Assembly (NCBI RefSeq): GCF_000744095.1
Contig: NZ_JQLI01000001.1
Location: 434,001 to 498,000 of the forward strand
Direction: 5' to 3'
Length of the DNA stretch: 64,000 nucleotides
Origin: Cupriavidus necator A5-1
Lineage (GTDB): Bacteria > Pseudomonadota > Gammaproteobacteria > Burkholderiales > Burkholderiaceae
This document shows, piece after piece, positions 45,618 through 56,078 of the stretch (the stretch's first letter is position 1; every line of letters starts with the position of its first letter). The translations under genes and the position numbers were made by a program. The notes beneath the pieces were generated by a model. The model did no database searches. It was not told the DNA's origin and saw only the letters and a list, made by a program, of their open reading frames with translations.

Positions 45618-47482
45618 TTATGCCGTACGCCACCGCGCAAGGGAGTCGGATTGGAGCGCCACCGTGGGCATGAGCCGATGCGCATAGCGCGCGATCGGAA
45701 ACTCGAAAGTCCCTCGCAGATTGATCCCCTCGAGATGGGTGGGCCCGATATGCCGCAGGTCCACAGGGCGCACTGTCTCGGCCCCGACTCGTTCAAGGAT
45801 GTCCCAACTGCGTTGCATGTGCATCGTATTCCAAGCCATGACTGCATTGGATAGCAAAGTCAAGGCCGATGACACGGCCGCCAGCGACGCGTCATGTCTC
45901 GCCAGCTCGAGCGGTATCTTGCCGTGATGGATCGCCCGCTGAACAATGTGCACCGCTTCACCGCGGTTCAACGCGTGCTGCATCTCATGGCGAAATGCGG
46001 TATTCGTGAAATAGTCGATCAGGAAGATCGTACGAAACAGCCGTCCGAGATGCACTCCGGCCTCATAGACAAGCTGCCCGCGTGCCGCCACGCCAAAGCA
46101 CGTGAGTGCCTGAACTGCAGTGCACTGCCCACTTTGCACGGATGCGGCAATCCGTACCAGTTCATCCCAGGCGCGCTCAATGAGGCTCAGTCGAACATCG
46201 GCGTCGGTGACGGCAACCAGTTGGCTCGGCACGGCGTGGTGCCTGGGGACATGCAGGCGCCGGTCGCGCAGGTGGGCCAGTCGCGGGCAGAGATCAAAGC
46301 CCAACAGCCGTGACAGGCTCATGGCGAAATCTGTAAAGCCGTGCGTATCCACAGCAAGTTGCGCCACGTCTTCCGACCCACCTTGTCGGATCACGCCCTC
46401 GATTGCTGCACCGGCTTGCCGCTCATTAAGCAGAATTGGCTGGTCATAGAAAATGCCCCAGCGATCGCGAACGTGAGTGTACATCCCGATCGATGCCGTC
46501 CGCCGACGCGGGTCGGCCCGCGCTTGCCAGACAGAGCGTGTCGTTTCCAACGACTTCATGTCTGACGACGCCAGATCGGAGCGTCCCCAATGCTGGGCAA
46601 TCGGGTGCTGGTGCATGAAGGTCAGCACGGCTTCTGCTGCGTGGCGCAGCTTCCGTTCGTCCGCGATACGATGCATCATCTGCCGGATCGCTGGCGGCGA
46701 CAGCTCCGGCACCATTCGGGCGAGATCCGCAGCTGACATCGACGTGCCATGCGCGAGTATGGCTGCGTAGACCAATAGCAATTCGCTGCGGGAATGCGGC
46801 TCCCTCCCCAGCAAGAGCCAACTGAAGTGCGTGGCACTGTCGATCTCGAGCAGGATCTCAGGAAGCTGGCCGCCGGGGTGCCGCTCGAACAGTGCGCGTC
46901 GCAATGTCTCCACCGACGCGGGCGTAGCGCTCGCCACCAAGGGATCGATGTGGATCGCATCGTCAATCTTGAGCTTCCCACACAAGACAGCGTCCCTCAG
47001 CTTGACGAGGCCTTCGTCCAGATGCGCGATCACCGGCAACAAAAATGCCTGAGCATCCTGCGGCAACTTGAGATGGCCATAGAAGTGGTTGCGTTTAGCC
47101 TTCCAATCGCTGGCGCCGATCAAAAGCGCCGCTTGGCTTCGGAAGGCAAAGCTGTGCGCAAGAAAGACTGAGCCGTTGCGCAGTGCCACCCGTAGAGCGA
47201 ATAACGTGCCCCACTCGAAGGCGGCCAGCGCCCGCTGACGGTCCTGTCCCTCCATAGCGGGTTGCCAGGCGCGGCCGAGTCGAATCGTGATCTGGTCGGG
47301 AAGAGAGTCGGTCTTTATCGCGTAAAGTTCCTGCAGAACGGTCAACGCGTCGATCACTGGGTGTGCCGACTGGGCAGAGAAGGGCAGCAGAACCAACTTG
47401 CCGAGCAGGGCTCGGGCCTGGCGGTGCCGTGACAGGAGTTGCATGCGGATCAGGCTGGCACGGCTGGGCGCACGCCGGTTAA
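45618..47482 (-). pseudogene. tnpA: Tn3-family transposase TnpA, C-terminal two thirds
   Basis: The frame from the IS5 junction (TTAA at 47479-47482) runs to a stop at 45618. It contains the catalytic-domain segments DLARMVPELSPPAIRQMMHR, LAVDTHGFTDFAMSLSRLLG (first Asp), DLCPRLAHLRDRRLHVP and FRTIFLIDYFTNTAFRHEMQ, with the HALNRGEAVH segment. Removing the IS5 copy and one TTAA rejoins it in frame with the part at 48816-49891 (AALN then RRAPSRASLIRMQLL). It belongs to the Tn4651/Tn5393-like broad family; cryptic because it is split. Confidence 0.85.
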
Positions 47483-48815
47483 CAGGCTGCTGAAGTACTC
47501 ATCGCGCAAGAGCCAGAGCTTCCCCAAAGAGGCGCTGATGGGTTCGCTTTTTTCACAATCCGGGAGCTGGGCGTCACTGCATCGACGTTTTCGGCGATTT
47601 GGCGCCCATTGCCGGCCTCATTAATGCGATTACTGCCACTGCGGACGGATTTGTCCCAGCGAGCGCATGCGCACGAGGTTATAGGCGGCCATGCTCAGCA
47701 CAAACATCTGGTCAACCTTCTTTAGTCCGCGCACCATTACCTGGCGCATGCGCCCCACAGTCTTGGCCCAGCCAAAGCCTTGTTCGATCAGCTTGCGCTT
47801 CTGCTGCGAGACGGCATAACCGGCGCTGCAAGCAATGGCATCAGGAACGGCCGAGCGCCGCCCCGAGGTGTTCTGTGCCACGTGGGGCGTTACCTTCATT
47901 TCCAGGCAGGCTTGAATGAATTCCTGCGCATCGTAGCCTTTGTCCGCACCAACGGTGACTTCCACATTTAGGTCTTCAGTTACCTGCCTGGCATCGTTGA
48001 GCATGACCTTCGCGGCTTCGCGCTCGGCGTGTCCGTCCGCATTAGTCACCATGGCGCTCACCACCAGTCCGTGTCGGTTGTCGCTCAGGGTATGGCCCAT
48101 GTAGCGCAGCTCACTGGCGGCTTTGCCCTTGCGGTACAGCTTGGCATCGGGATCGGTCTTGGACGCATGCGTCTCGTTGCTGCGCTTGCGGCCCTTGAAG
48201 TTGGCGCCGCCGCTGTCGTCCTCGTCGTCGCCGTCCTTGCGCACGAAGCTCTTGTGGCCTGCCCACGCCTGAATCAGCGTGCCGTCGACGCTGAAGTGCT
48301 CGCCCGACAGCCAGTTCTTCTTCTGCGCGATGGCCAGCACCTCGTTGAAGAACTCGATCACCGCATCGTGCTTGATAAGCCGTTCGCGGTTCTTGCTGAA
48401 CACGGTGGGCACCCAGACCACATCATCCATGGCCAAGCCAATGAACCAGCGAAACAGCAGGTTGTACTGCGTCTGCTCCATGAGCTGACGCTCCGAACGA
48501 ATGCTGTGAAGCACCTGCAGCAGCATGGCCCGCAGCAACTTCTCCGGCGCGATGCTGGGCCGACCGCCCTTGATATCGGCCTCATACATCTGCGCGAACA
48601 ACCGGTCAATCTTTGCCAGCGCCTGATTGGCCATGGTGCGGATCGAGCGCAGCGGATGGGCCTTCGGCACGAATTCATCCAGCCGCCGCATGGTGAACAA
48701 ACTCTCGGTGAAGGTGTCAGCGCCGCGCATGAAATGTTGGGTTGGATGGAGTCCTCAGATCAACGCTTCAGCCAGTCGCCGCGCTGACGTCTGCCGGAGG
48801 TATTTCAGCGGCCTG
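47483..48815 (-). mobile_element. IS5-family element, copy 2 (1333 bp), inserted in tnpA
   Basis: Same length and apparently the same sequence as copy 1, in opposite orientation. It is flanked on both sides by TTAA (47479-47482 and 48816-48819), a 4-bp duplication fitting the YTAR target of the IS5 group. The insertion is therefore a simple transposition that has not been rearranged. Confidence 0.93.
47630..48730 (-). CDS. IS5-family transposase (copy 2)
   Basis: The 366-residue translation is identical to the transposase at 29283-30383, including the DDE residues (SVDGTLIQAW, GADKGYDA, LIEQGFGW). Identity between two copies 17 kb apart indicates recent transposition or gene conversion. It can supply transposase in trans for both copies. 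Confidence 0.95.
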   Translation of the reverse strand: MRGADTFTESLFTMRRLDEFVPKAHPLRSIRTMANQALAKIDRLFAQMYEADIKGGRPSIAPEKLLRAMLLQVLHSIRSERQLMEQTQYNLLFRWFIGLAMDDVVWVPTVFSKNRERLIKHDAVIEFFNEVLAIAQKKNWLSGEHFSVDGTLIQAWAGHKSFVRKDGDDEDDSGGANFKGRKRSNETHASKTDPDAKLYRKGKAASELRYMGHTLSDNRHGLVVSAMVTNADGHAEREAAKVMLNDARQVTEDLNVEVTVGADKGYDAQEFIQACLEMKVTPHVAQNTSGRRSAVPDAIACSAGYAVSQQKRKLIEQGFGWAKTVGRMRQVMVRGLKKVDQMFVLSMAAYNLVRMRSLGQIRPQWQ

Positions 48816-49891
48816 TTAAGCGCTGCATCGGCCAACGCCGACAGCTGCTGGCAGAGTGCTTCACGGGTTAGCACCTCATCCGCGGCCAGCGCTTTGACCG
48901 CAGTCGCGAACTCTCGCATCTGGGTGTCAGGGTCCGGTCGGCCAGCGTCAATCAGGCGCCGAACGTCGTTGACGGATTTCTGAATCCCGTGTCGCAACAT
49001 GGTCGCCAATTGGTCCGTGGCGGCGCATAAAGCGTAACGCAGAAAGCAAGCAGCTTCCAAACGGCGGGGTTGCTGCGCGACTCGCTTGCTCACTGATGCC
49101 GGACGATTGGCACAGCGCTTGGCGTAGTAGCGTACCAGCGCTTCATTGCACGCCGCCGGCCAGTTTCGGTGAATGCCCATCTTGTAAAGGAGTTCGATCT
49201 TGTCGAGCAATTTCCCCATCTGATGGGTCGAGGTTCGCAAAGGGACGGTCCAAAGCCATTGTTGCAGGCTGGCGCGGTCACCATGCGGGTGCGCCAGCGA
49301 TGTGCCCCAAACGTCCAGGGAGGCAGCCCCATAGGCGCGCACCAGGGCGACGGCAAGCGCCGTTTCCGCCGTCGCGACGGCCTGACTGATCAGTCGTTTT
49401 AGTGCCCGGTCATGGGGTATCAGTATTCGATGTTCGTACAGCCAGCGCTTCAGTTCGTGAAACAGCTCGGTGCGGCTCGGCTGACCCGTCAAACGTTCCT
49501 TGAGCCAGCGCGTAACATAGCGGCGCTGATGCTCAGCCGTCGGACTGAAGCCGAGGGCTTGATAGGCCAACAATTGGTGGTGTGCCAATGTATCTGTGCG
49601 CCCGTCGTAGAGCGCGTTGAGCGTACCCATATCCGGCGGTGTCACACCGACCTGAGCCCCGACATGCGCCCAGAGAAATCTGGGCACTTGCTTGCAGGCG
49701 TCCAGCGTGCGTCCCGTCATGCGGATAAAGCCGATGTGTACGGCAACGGCCAGGCGATACCAAGGGCTGCGCCGAGCATCAATCAGCGCCCATGCCTTGG
49801 GCGACTAGGTGAAGAACGTGGCAAGCTCGAACTCGCTGAGTTCCCGAGGGATCTGCCGCATCCCGAGGTAGGCCAACCGCCAGTGATCCAT
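48816..49891 (-). pseudogene. tnpA: Tn3-family transposase TnpA, N-terminal third with a nonsense codon
   Basis: The ATG at 49891 starts DHWRLAYLGMRQIPREL and SEFELATFFT, the normal TnpA beginning, then codon 29 is TAG (49805-49807) where the family has an aromatic residue. The frame continues as SPKAWALIDARRSPWYRLAV, MTGRTLDACKQVPRFLWAHV and onward to LSALADAALN at the TTAA junction. The gene thus has two independent lesions, a nonsense mutation and the IS5 insertion. Confidence 0.85.
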
Positions 49892-50047
49892 CGCGCTCTC
49901 CCAAGCGTGAGACGGACTGCGGAGGGTAGCGGCAATGAGAAGGGGTCGCAATGCCCCAGAGCGCGAATGTGCCGTTTAGTGCACCACCAAAAAACAAGCA
50001 ATAGCAGACAGCAACCTATTGATTTGTCGTGGTATTTCCAGGAAATC

Positions 50048-50108
50048 GCCCGGAAACCCGCATGAATGCTCGGGGCAGCTATCCCGGTAAATTGCACCGA
50101 AATCAAAG
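50048..50108 (-). repeat. Right terminal inverted repeat candidate of the Tn3-family transposon
   Basis: Inverted, imperfect match to 45351-45411: shared blocks include GCAATTTAC and ATGCGGGTTTCCGG. Directly outside it lies an interrupted IS630 transposase gene, consistent with a transposon end. Confidence 0.6.
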
Positions 50109-50312
50109 GGGCACCTTCTTCCAGAAAGTCACCGCAGGTGGGCTCACCCCACACTTCGCTGCAATCTCTAAATTGGGACGACCGTCAGCCACCATCAATA
50201 TGAGCTTCGCTCGGCGCGCCAGCGGGTGAGGCAGCGATCGTGAACGGCTCATTGAGGTGAGTTGCTCTCGTTCGCCGGCTGACACTTCCACCTTGATTAC
50301 CTCTCGTCCCAT
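50109..50312 (-). pseudogene. IS630-family transposase N-terminal fragment cut by the transposon end
   Basis: ATG at 50312 (MGREVIKVEVSAGEREQLTS); helix-turn-helix region LARRAKLILMVADGRPNLEI and CGVSPPAVTFWKK are typical of IS630 transposases. The frame meets the Tn3-type end after about 68 residues, so the catalytic domain is missing. Different subgroup from the IS630 at 17.4 kb. Confidence 0.75.
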
Positions 50313-50745
50313 GCTCGCTCCTCTCAAAGGTAGTGACCATCTGCCCCTTATTATTAATAAAGTTTCTTACGGGACAGAACACTAGACGTGCCTCGGATTA
50401 CATAAACATCCAATGTCTCGGCCGAGCGCAACGTTATATGTTGTTTCTGTGGACGTTTGATCAATGCGCCGGAATAGCTGACTGAAAATCTCGCATCGCC
50501 GCCTCAGAAGATGCCGTTTGGGTGGATGGTATGGTGGGTAGTCGGAAGAGCCGCGGCCCACGCGCACGACACGGTAGTCGATCGGTATCTGACGCATACT
50601 GGAAATCACGGCTGCGCGCGATGAAGGCACGGCATATTACAGTACTGCACGACTACGCGCGAATGGCGCTCGATACGATCGCTCATTGGTTGCGGCGATC
50701 GACGCTGCCGCGCGTGAAACTCCACTGACTAAAGCGTAGGGGCAC
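50313..50745. other. Region upstream of cyoE without a recognised gene
   Basis: An AT-rich patch near 50345-50370 may be the promoter or outer end of the IS630 relic. A short plus frame ends ARHITVLHDYARMALDTIAH at 50728 and resembles no known family. AGGGG at about 50738 is the ribosome binding site of cyoE. Confidence 0.4.
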
Positions 50746-51651
50746 ATGGGCAGAATAACACTTTCCCGCAGCGTCGGCTCTAGCGTCTCGCGGTATTTTG
50801 CGCTAACAAAGCCGCGTGTGACGCAGTTGGCCGTTTTTTGCGCCGTCATCGGCATGTTTCTCTCGACGCCGGGCATGGTACCGTGGGCGGTGTTGATCGC
50901 CGGAGCCATCGGCATCTGGCTTGTCGCTGGCGCCGCGTTCGCGATCAACTGCCTAATCGAGCAGAAGATAGACGCGAAGATGCGGCGCACGGCATGGCGC
51001 CCTTCTGCGCGCGGAGAGATCACGACGGCGCAGATTCTGCTGTTCTCGGCTGTGCTCGGCGGCTTCGGAATGCTTACGCTCTACGTATTCACGAACGCGC
51101 TGACGATGTGGCTCACGTTCGCGACGTTCGTCGGGTATGCCATCGTCTACACGCTGCTGCTGAAGCCGGCCACGCCGCAGAATATCGTGATCGGCGGAGC
51201 CTCGGGCGCGATGCCGCCGGCGCTCGGCTGGGCCGCAGTAACGGGACACGTGCCCGGTGATGCGTGGCTTCTCGTGCTCATCATTTTCGTCTGGACGCCG
51301 CCGCATTTCTGGTCGCTTGCGCTCTATCGCCGCCAAGACTATGAGAAGGCTGGCCTGCCGATGCTGCCAAACACGCATGGCGAGCAGTTCACGCGGCTGC
51401 ACATCCTGCTCTATACGATCATTCTTTTCGCGGCGTCGCTGATGCCGTTCATCTCCGAGATGAGCGGCGTTGTGTATATCGCATCGGCTGTGCTGCTCGG
51501 TGCGGTCTTTCTCGGCTACGCGTGGAAGATCTACCGGGAATATTCCGATGCGCTCGCGCGCAAGACGTTCCGCTACTCGATTGTCTACCTCTCGCTGCTC
51601 TTCGCCGCGCTACTACTCGACCACTACGCGCGCGGGCTGATCGGCGCATGA
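50746..51651 (+). CDS. cyoE: Protohaem IX farnesyltransferase (haem O synthase)
   Basis: Encodes 301 residues; ATG at 50746 after AGGGG. UbiA-type prenyltransferase with eight to nine membrane helices. The first polar motif is [19 protein letters not shown] (prenyl diphosphate/Mg binding), followed by [39 protein letters not shown] and [13 protein letters not shown], all characteristic of CyoE/CtaB. It adds a farnesyl chain to haem B to make haem O for the bo-type oxidase encoded by cyoA-cyoB 11 kb away. It is separated from those genes by a rearranged block. Confidence 0.93.
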   Translation: MGRITLSRSVGSSVSRYFALTKPRVTQLAVFCAVIGMFLSTPGMVPWAVLIAGAIGIWLVAGAAFAINCLIEQKIDAKMRRTAWRPSARGEITTAQILLFSAVLGGFGMLTLYVFTNALTMWLTFATFVGYAIVYTLLLKPATPQNIVIGGASGAMPPALGWAAVTGHVPGDAWLLVLIIFVWTPPHFWSLALYRRQDYEKAGLPMLPNTHGEQFTRLHILLYTIILFAASLMPFISEMSGVVYIASAVLLGAVFLGYAWKIYREYSDALARKTFRYSIVYLSLLFAALLLDHYARGLIGA

Positions 51652-51654
51652 CGC

Positions 51655-51742
51655 ATGATTTGAAGCTGCAGACCGGTTGGGGCGCCAAGGCCTTTCTGGA
51701 GAAGCGCAAGCCAATCTTCAAGGTAAACAGGCGTGCCACTTA
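51655..51742 (+). pseudogene. Tail of a crotonase-family (enoyl-CoA hydratase) gene
   Basis: About 27 codons (LKLQTGWGAKAFLEKRKPIF plus K) resemble the AFLEKRxPxF ending of enoyl-CoA hydratases. It begins immediately after cyoE and runs into the IS5-family element. The rest of the gene is absent. Confidence 0.45.
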
Positions 51743-52657
51743 GAAGCTTTTGCGAAATTGCCCAGAGAGTCTGTTAACTTTTTCGAGCGGGCGTTAACTT
51801 CCTGTCTTGTTTTGCCTGACAGGAAGCGACGCCCGGAGAATTGATAGACGACGAACTGTGGTCACTCATCGAACCGTTGTTGCCGGCGCGAGCGCCGCGC
51901 AACCGCCGATATGCAGGGCGCAAGCCGACGTCAGACCGAGCGGTGCTGACTGGCATCGTATTCGCGCTGCGCTCTGGCATCGCCTGGAACCTACTGCCGC
52001 AAGAGATGGGCTGTGGCTCGGGCACCGCATGCTGGCGGCGTCTGGTTGCGTGGCAGGAGGCTGGCGTCTGGCAACGCATCCACGAGATACTGCTTGCCGA
52101 ATTGCGCCGGCGCGGCCAACTCGACATGGCGCGCGCCATTGTCGACAGCTCCTCGGTTCGCGCCATGCTGGCGGGAAAAAAACCGGTCCGAACCCAACAG
52201 ACCGGCGCAAGCTCGGCAGCAAGCATCACCCTATCGTCGACGCGCAAGGCATCCCGCTCGCGGTCATCCTGAACCGGCGCGAACTGCAACGACATCACGC
52301 AACTCGATGAGCTGGTCGAGGCGATTCCTCCCATTCGCGGAAGGCGCGGACGCCCACTGCGCAAGTCGAAAATCGTCCAAGGCGACCGGGGATACAGTTC
52401 CGAGCCGCACCGACAGCGCTTGCGCAAGCGCGGCATTACGCCCGTGCTTGCTTAAAATCGGCTCGCCTCACGGCAGTGGGCTCGGCAAAACGCGCCGGGT
52501 CGTGGAGCGCTCGATTGCTTGGCTCCACTCGTTCAGACGCCTGAAGATTCGATACGAGCGGTATGCCCATGTCCACGAAGCCTTCCTGTCCCTTGCCTGT
52601 TCACTGATTTGCTGGAGCAGGCTAAAGCCCTGCATGAACTAATTTCGCAACAGCTTC
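51743..52657 (+). mobile_element. Degenerate IS5-family element (IS427/IS1031-like)
   Basis: Terminal inverted repeats (GAAGCTTTTGCGAAATT at the left, its near-complement at the right) and a TTA duplication at 51740-51742 and 52658-52660 define the element. Its transposase is split over several frames. Confidence 0.82.
51841..52640 (+). pseudogene. IS5-family transposase with several frameshifts
   Basis: Segments in successive frames: IDDELWSLIEPLLPARAPRN to RAIVDSSSVRAML (first Asp), then KTGPNPTDRRKLGSKHHPIV with DAQGIPLAV, then DITQLDELVEAIPPIRGRRG with GDRGYSS (second Asp) to a TAA at 52455, then RRVVERSIAWLHSFRRLKIR (Glu). Frame changes fall near 52180, 52280 and 52450. One change could be the natural frameshift of this group, but three make it inactive. 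Confidence 0.82.
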
Positions 52658-52761
52658 TTAGGCCGCCACAAGCTCGCCTCGCTTCTCACTGGAGCTGTCG
52701 GACTGGTCCGTGAGACGCGTTGGACCCGCGCGACATCCGATGTGCCGCGCAGGTCCGGTTT

Positions 52762-54459
52762 TCAGCCGCGCTTCCGATAAGGCCGATAGTGCGGCTCCCA
52801 GACGCGCGCCTCGACGCGGGCGTCGAGGGTGGCCGCATCGCAAGGCTCCGCGACGCCATCAGCCTGCGCCTGACGGGCGACGGCCTTCGCGACGGCCACT
52901 GCGACGCTGCGCAGGTCGGAGACAGGCGGGAGGAGCAGCCCATCCTTGTCCCTGACCGTGGGCGACATGGCGGCCACGGTCTTTCCGGCGACCATGAACA
53001 TCGCATCGGTGATTCGGCGCGCGCCGGCGGCGAGGACGCCCAGCCCGAGGCCCGGAAAGACGTAGGAATTGTTGGTTTGATTGACCTTCCGTGTCTGGTC
53101 GTTCCAGTGAAGCGGCGGGAATGGACTCCCCGTGCCGATGAGCGCGCGGCCCTCGCTCCAGGCCATGAGCTGCTCTGGTGTTGCTTCGCTGCGCGAGGTC
53201 GGATTGGACAGCGGGAAGATGACCGGCCGCTCGACATGCCGCGCCATGGTGCGAACGACAAACTCGGTGAAGGCACCGGCCTGCCCCGAAACCCCGATCA
53301 GCACCGTCGGATGAGCATTGGATACCACATCGAGCAGGCCGACTGCGTTCTGTGCCTCTCGTTTCCAGCCGGCGACGGCCTCCGGTTTCTGAAGGAACGG
53401 CTTCTGCGCCGGCGTGATGTCCGGCATGCCCTCGACGAGCAGTCCGTTGCGGTCGACAAGGAAGAAGTGGCGGCGTGCCTCGGCCTCGTCGGCACCGGCA
53501 TCGACCATCGCCTGGAGCAGCAGGGAGGCGATGCCGCATCCGGCCGATCCGGCGCCGAGCACGGCGATGCGCTGCGCCGTTAGCGGCACGCCGGTGACAT
53601 TGACGGCGGCGAGAAGCGAGCTGGCCGCGATGGCGGCGGTGCCTTGGATATCATCGTTGAAGGTGCACAGCCTATCGCGATAGCGCGCGAGGAGGCGGGC
53701 GGCGTTGGAGCCGGCGAAGTCCTCCCAATGGAGCAGCACGTCGGGCCAGCGCTCTGTCACGGCCGTGACGAATTCTTCGACGAAGGCATCGTACTCGTCG
53801 CCGCCTATGCGCTCATGCCGCCAGCCGACATAGAGCGGATCGTGGAGGCGTTCCTGGTTGTTTGTTCCGACATCGAGCAGGACCGGCAGAGTTTCGTCCG
53901 GATGGATGCCTGCACAGGCGGTATAGAGCGCCAGCTTGCCGATCGAGATGCCCATGCCGCCGGCGCCCTGATCGCCGAGCCCCAGGATCCGCTCGCCATC
54001 GCTGACGACAATGATGCGCACCCGATCGAAGCGGGCATCCGACAGAATCTCGCGAATACGGTGCATGTTTGGATAGCTGATAAAGACGCCGCGCGGCTTG
54101 TGCCAGATTTCGCTGAAGCGCTGGCAGCCTTCGCCAACGGTCGGTGTATAGACCAGTGGCAGGGTCTCTTCTAGATTGCTGGCGATCAGCGCGTAGAACA
54201 GCGTCTCGTCGCTGTCCTGCAGCTCGCGCAGGAATGCGTAGCGCTCGAAGTCCGTGGCGAAGGCGCGCAGCACCTTCAGCCGGCGTTCGACCTGCTCTTC
54301 GAGCGTGCCGACATGCGGTGGCAGCAATCCGTGCAGACGAAACGCACAGCGTTCCTCTTCGGTAAAAGCCGTTCCTTTGTTGAGCATCGGTGTGTTGATC
54401 AGGTCGAATCCTGTGAGGTCAGTTTCGACCGGTGCAACGAGAGTGTGTGATTTGCTCAT
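52762..54459 (-). CDS. maeA: NAD-dependent malic enzyme
   Basis: Encodes 565 residues, the length of E. coli MaeA. It oxidatively decarboxylates malate to pyruvate. The malic N-terminal domain has LPLVYTPTVGEGCQRFSEIW and GERILGLGDQGAGGMGISIG; the metal site is in WEDFAGSNAARLLARYRD and TFNDDIQGTAA; the NAD Rossmann motif is VLGAGSAGCGIASLLL. Last gene of the minus-strand block, 90 bases after fumC, so the block converts succinate to pyruvate through fumarate and malate. No lesion is seen. Confidence 0.95.
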   Translation of the reverse strand: MSKSHTLVAPVETDLTGFDLINTPMLNKGTAFTEEERCAFRLHGLLPPHVGTLEEQVERRLKVLRAFATDFERYAFLRELQDSDETLFYALIASNLEETLPLVYTPTVGEGCQRFSEIWHKPRGVFISYPNMHRIREILSDARFDRVRIIVVSDGERILGLGDQGAGGMGISIGKLALYTACAGIHPDETLPVLLDVGTNNQERLHDPLYVGWRHERIGGDEYDAFVEEFVTAVTERWPDVLLHWEDFAGSNAARLLARYRDRLCTFNDDIQGTAAIAASSLLAAVNVTGVPLTAQRIAVLGAGSAGCGIASLLLQAMVDAGADEAEARRHFFLVDRNGLLVEGMPDITPAQKPFLQKPEAVAGWKREAQNAVGLLDVVSNAHPTVLIGVSGQAGAFTEFVVRTMARHVERPVIFPLSNPTSRSEATPEQLMAWSEGRALIGTGSPFPPLHWNDQTRKVNQTNNSYVFPGLGLGVLAAGARRITDAMFMVAGKTVAAMSPTVRDKDGLLLPPVSDLRSVAVAVAKAVARQAQADGVAEPCDAATLDARVEARVWEPHYRPYRKRG

Positions 54460-54549
54460 CGGTTTTCCTTTATAGCCGCGATCAGGCCACCCGATGGCGA
54501 CCGCGGCCGGGCATCGTCATCGCGTCTGCGATAGATTCAAAGGATCAGA

Positions 54550-55953
54550 TCACGCGGTCGCTACGTAGGGTTTAACCATCTTCGCCGGGTCGACCACGTG
54601 GTCGAATTCCGCCTCGCTGACGAAGCCGAGGGAGAGGGCCGCCTCCTTCAGCGTCAGGTCCTGCTCCATCGCGTGGTGAGCGATCTTCGACGCCTTGTCA
54701 TAGCCGATGACAGGCGCGAGCGCTGTTACCAGCATTAGCGAGCGCTCGACGTACTCCGCGATCCTCTTGCGGTTCGGCTGCGTGCCTTCTACTAGGAACT
54801 TGCGGAAGTTGGTGCAGCCGTCGGTTAGCAGGGTCACCGACTGCGTGATGTTCGCGATCATCAGCGGCTTATAGACGTTCATCTCCAGATAGCCGCCGGC
54901 GCCGCCGAAGCCAACGGCCACGTCGTTCGCCATGACCTGGATCGCCAGCATCGTCAACGCTTCGGCCTGGGTGGGATTCACCTTGCCAGGCATGATCGAT
55001 GAGCCTGGCTCATTCTCCGGGATCAGGAGTTCGGCGAAGCCGGCGCGCGGACCGCAGGCCAGGAGCCGGATGTCGTTGCCGATTTTGTAAAGTGAGGCGG
55101 CGAGCGTCCGGAGCGTGCCCGATAGCTGAATGAGCGCGTCGTGCGCACCCTGCACTGTGAACTTGTTGGGCGCGCTCACGAACGGCAGGCTGGTGAGCTT
55201 AGCGATCTCGGCCGCGGCTGCCTCTGCGAACCCTGGGGCGGCGTTGATGCCGGTGCCGACTGCCGTGCCGCCGAGCGCCAGGCGATAGACACTCTTCAGC
55301 GCGTCGTCGAGATGCTCCAGATCCTCTGCGAGCATGCCGGCATAGCCCGACCATTCCTGGCCCAAGGTCAGCGGTGTCGCATCCTGCATGTGGGTGCGGC
55401 CGATCTTGACGATGTCCTGCCACTCGGCTGCCTTGGCCGCGATGGCGTCGTGGAGCGCCGTGACGGCCGGGATAAGCCGCTGCTTCACGCCAACCGCCGC
55501 CGCGATGTACATCGCCGATGGAAAGCTGTCGTTCGACGATTGCGACATGTTGACGTGATCGTTCGGATGGACCGGTGCCTTGCTGCCGACGGCGATGCCG
55601 GCGAGCTGGCAGCAGCGGTTCGAGATCACCTCATTCATGTTCATGTTGAACTGGGTGCCGCTGCCGGTCATCCAGACGTGGAGCGGGAACATGTCGTGAT
55701 GCTGTCCTGCCAGGATCTCGTCGCAGACCTGAATAATTAGCGTATGTGCCTGGTCGTCGAGACGTCTTCCGGCGTGGTTTGCGTTGGCCGCCGCCTTCTT
55801 GAGAAAGGCATAGGCAGTAATCAATTCGCGTGGCATCAATTCACGGCCAATGCTGAAATGCTCGATCGAGCGCTGGGTCTGGGCTCCCCAAAGCTTGTCA
55901 GCGGGAACCCTGACTTCCCCGAGGCTGTCGACCTCCGTGCGAAAGTTGTCCAT
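54550..55953 (-). CDS. fumC: Fumarate hydratase class II
   Basis: The ATG at 55953 ([20 protein letters not shown]) gives 467 residues; an upstream start at 55995 is unlikely. It hydrates fumarate to L-malate without an iron-sulfur cluster. Key features: [19 protein letters not shown], catalytic H188 in [10 protein letters not shown] and the signature [11 protein letters not shown] (317-327, catalytic S318), at the same numbers as in E. coli FumC. It lies between sdhE and maeA on one strand. FumC is oxygen-stable, which suits a highly aerobic module with a bo oxidase. Confidence 0.96.
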   Translation of the reverse strand: MDNFRTEVDSLGEVRVPADKLWGAQTQRSIEHFSIGRELMPRELITAYAFLKKAAANANHAGRRLDDQAHTLIIQVCDEILAGQHHDMFPLHVWMTGSGTQFNMNMNEVISNRCCQLAGIAVGSKAPVHPNDHVNMSQSSNDSFPSAMYIAAAVGVKQRLIPAVTALHDAIAAKAAEWQDIVKIGRTHMQDATPLTLGQEWSGYAGMLAEDLEHLDDALKSVYRLALGGTAVGTGINAAPGFAEAAAAEIAKLTSLPFVSAPNKFTVQGAHDALIQLSGTLRTLAASLYKIGNDIRLLACGPRAGFAELLIPENEPGSSIMPGKVNPTQAEALTMLAIQVMANDVAVGFGGAGGYLEMNVYKPLMIANITQSVTLLTDGCTNFRKFLVEGTQPNRKRIAEYVERSLMLVTALAPVIGYDKASKIAHHAMEQDLTLKEAALSLGFVSEAEFDHVVDPAKMVKPYVATA

Positions 55954-56078
55954 CGTCTCTTGTCCTTCATTTGAGGTGTGGCCATGCCGTGCCATATGAA
56001 GCGATCCGGGGCAGGCTACTGGTTCAAGATGCCCAGTGGCGGTCCACCGGCTTAGCCACCAGACACCGACACACGTAC

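Noticed and set aside
29198..48815. Inversion of the 17 kb segment by recombination between the two IS5 copies
   Set aside because: Copy 2 has matching TTAA on both sides and its removal restores tnpA, so the present orientation at that end is original; only copy 1 is disturbed.
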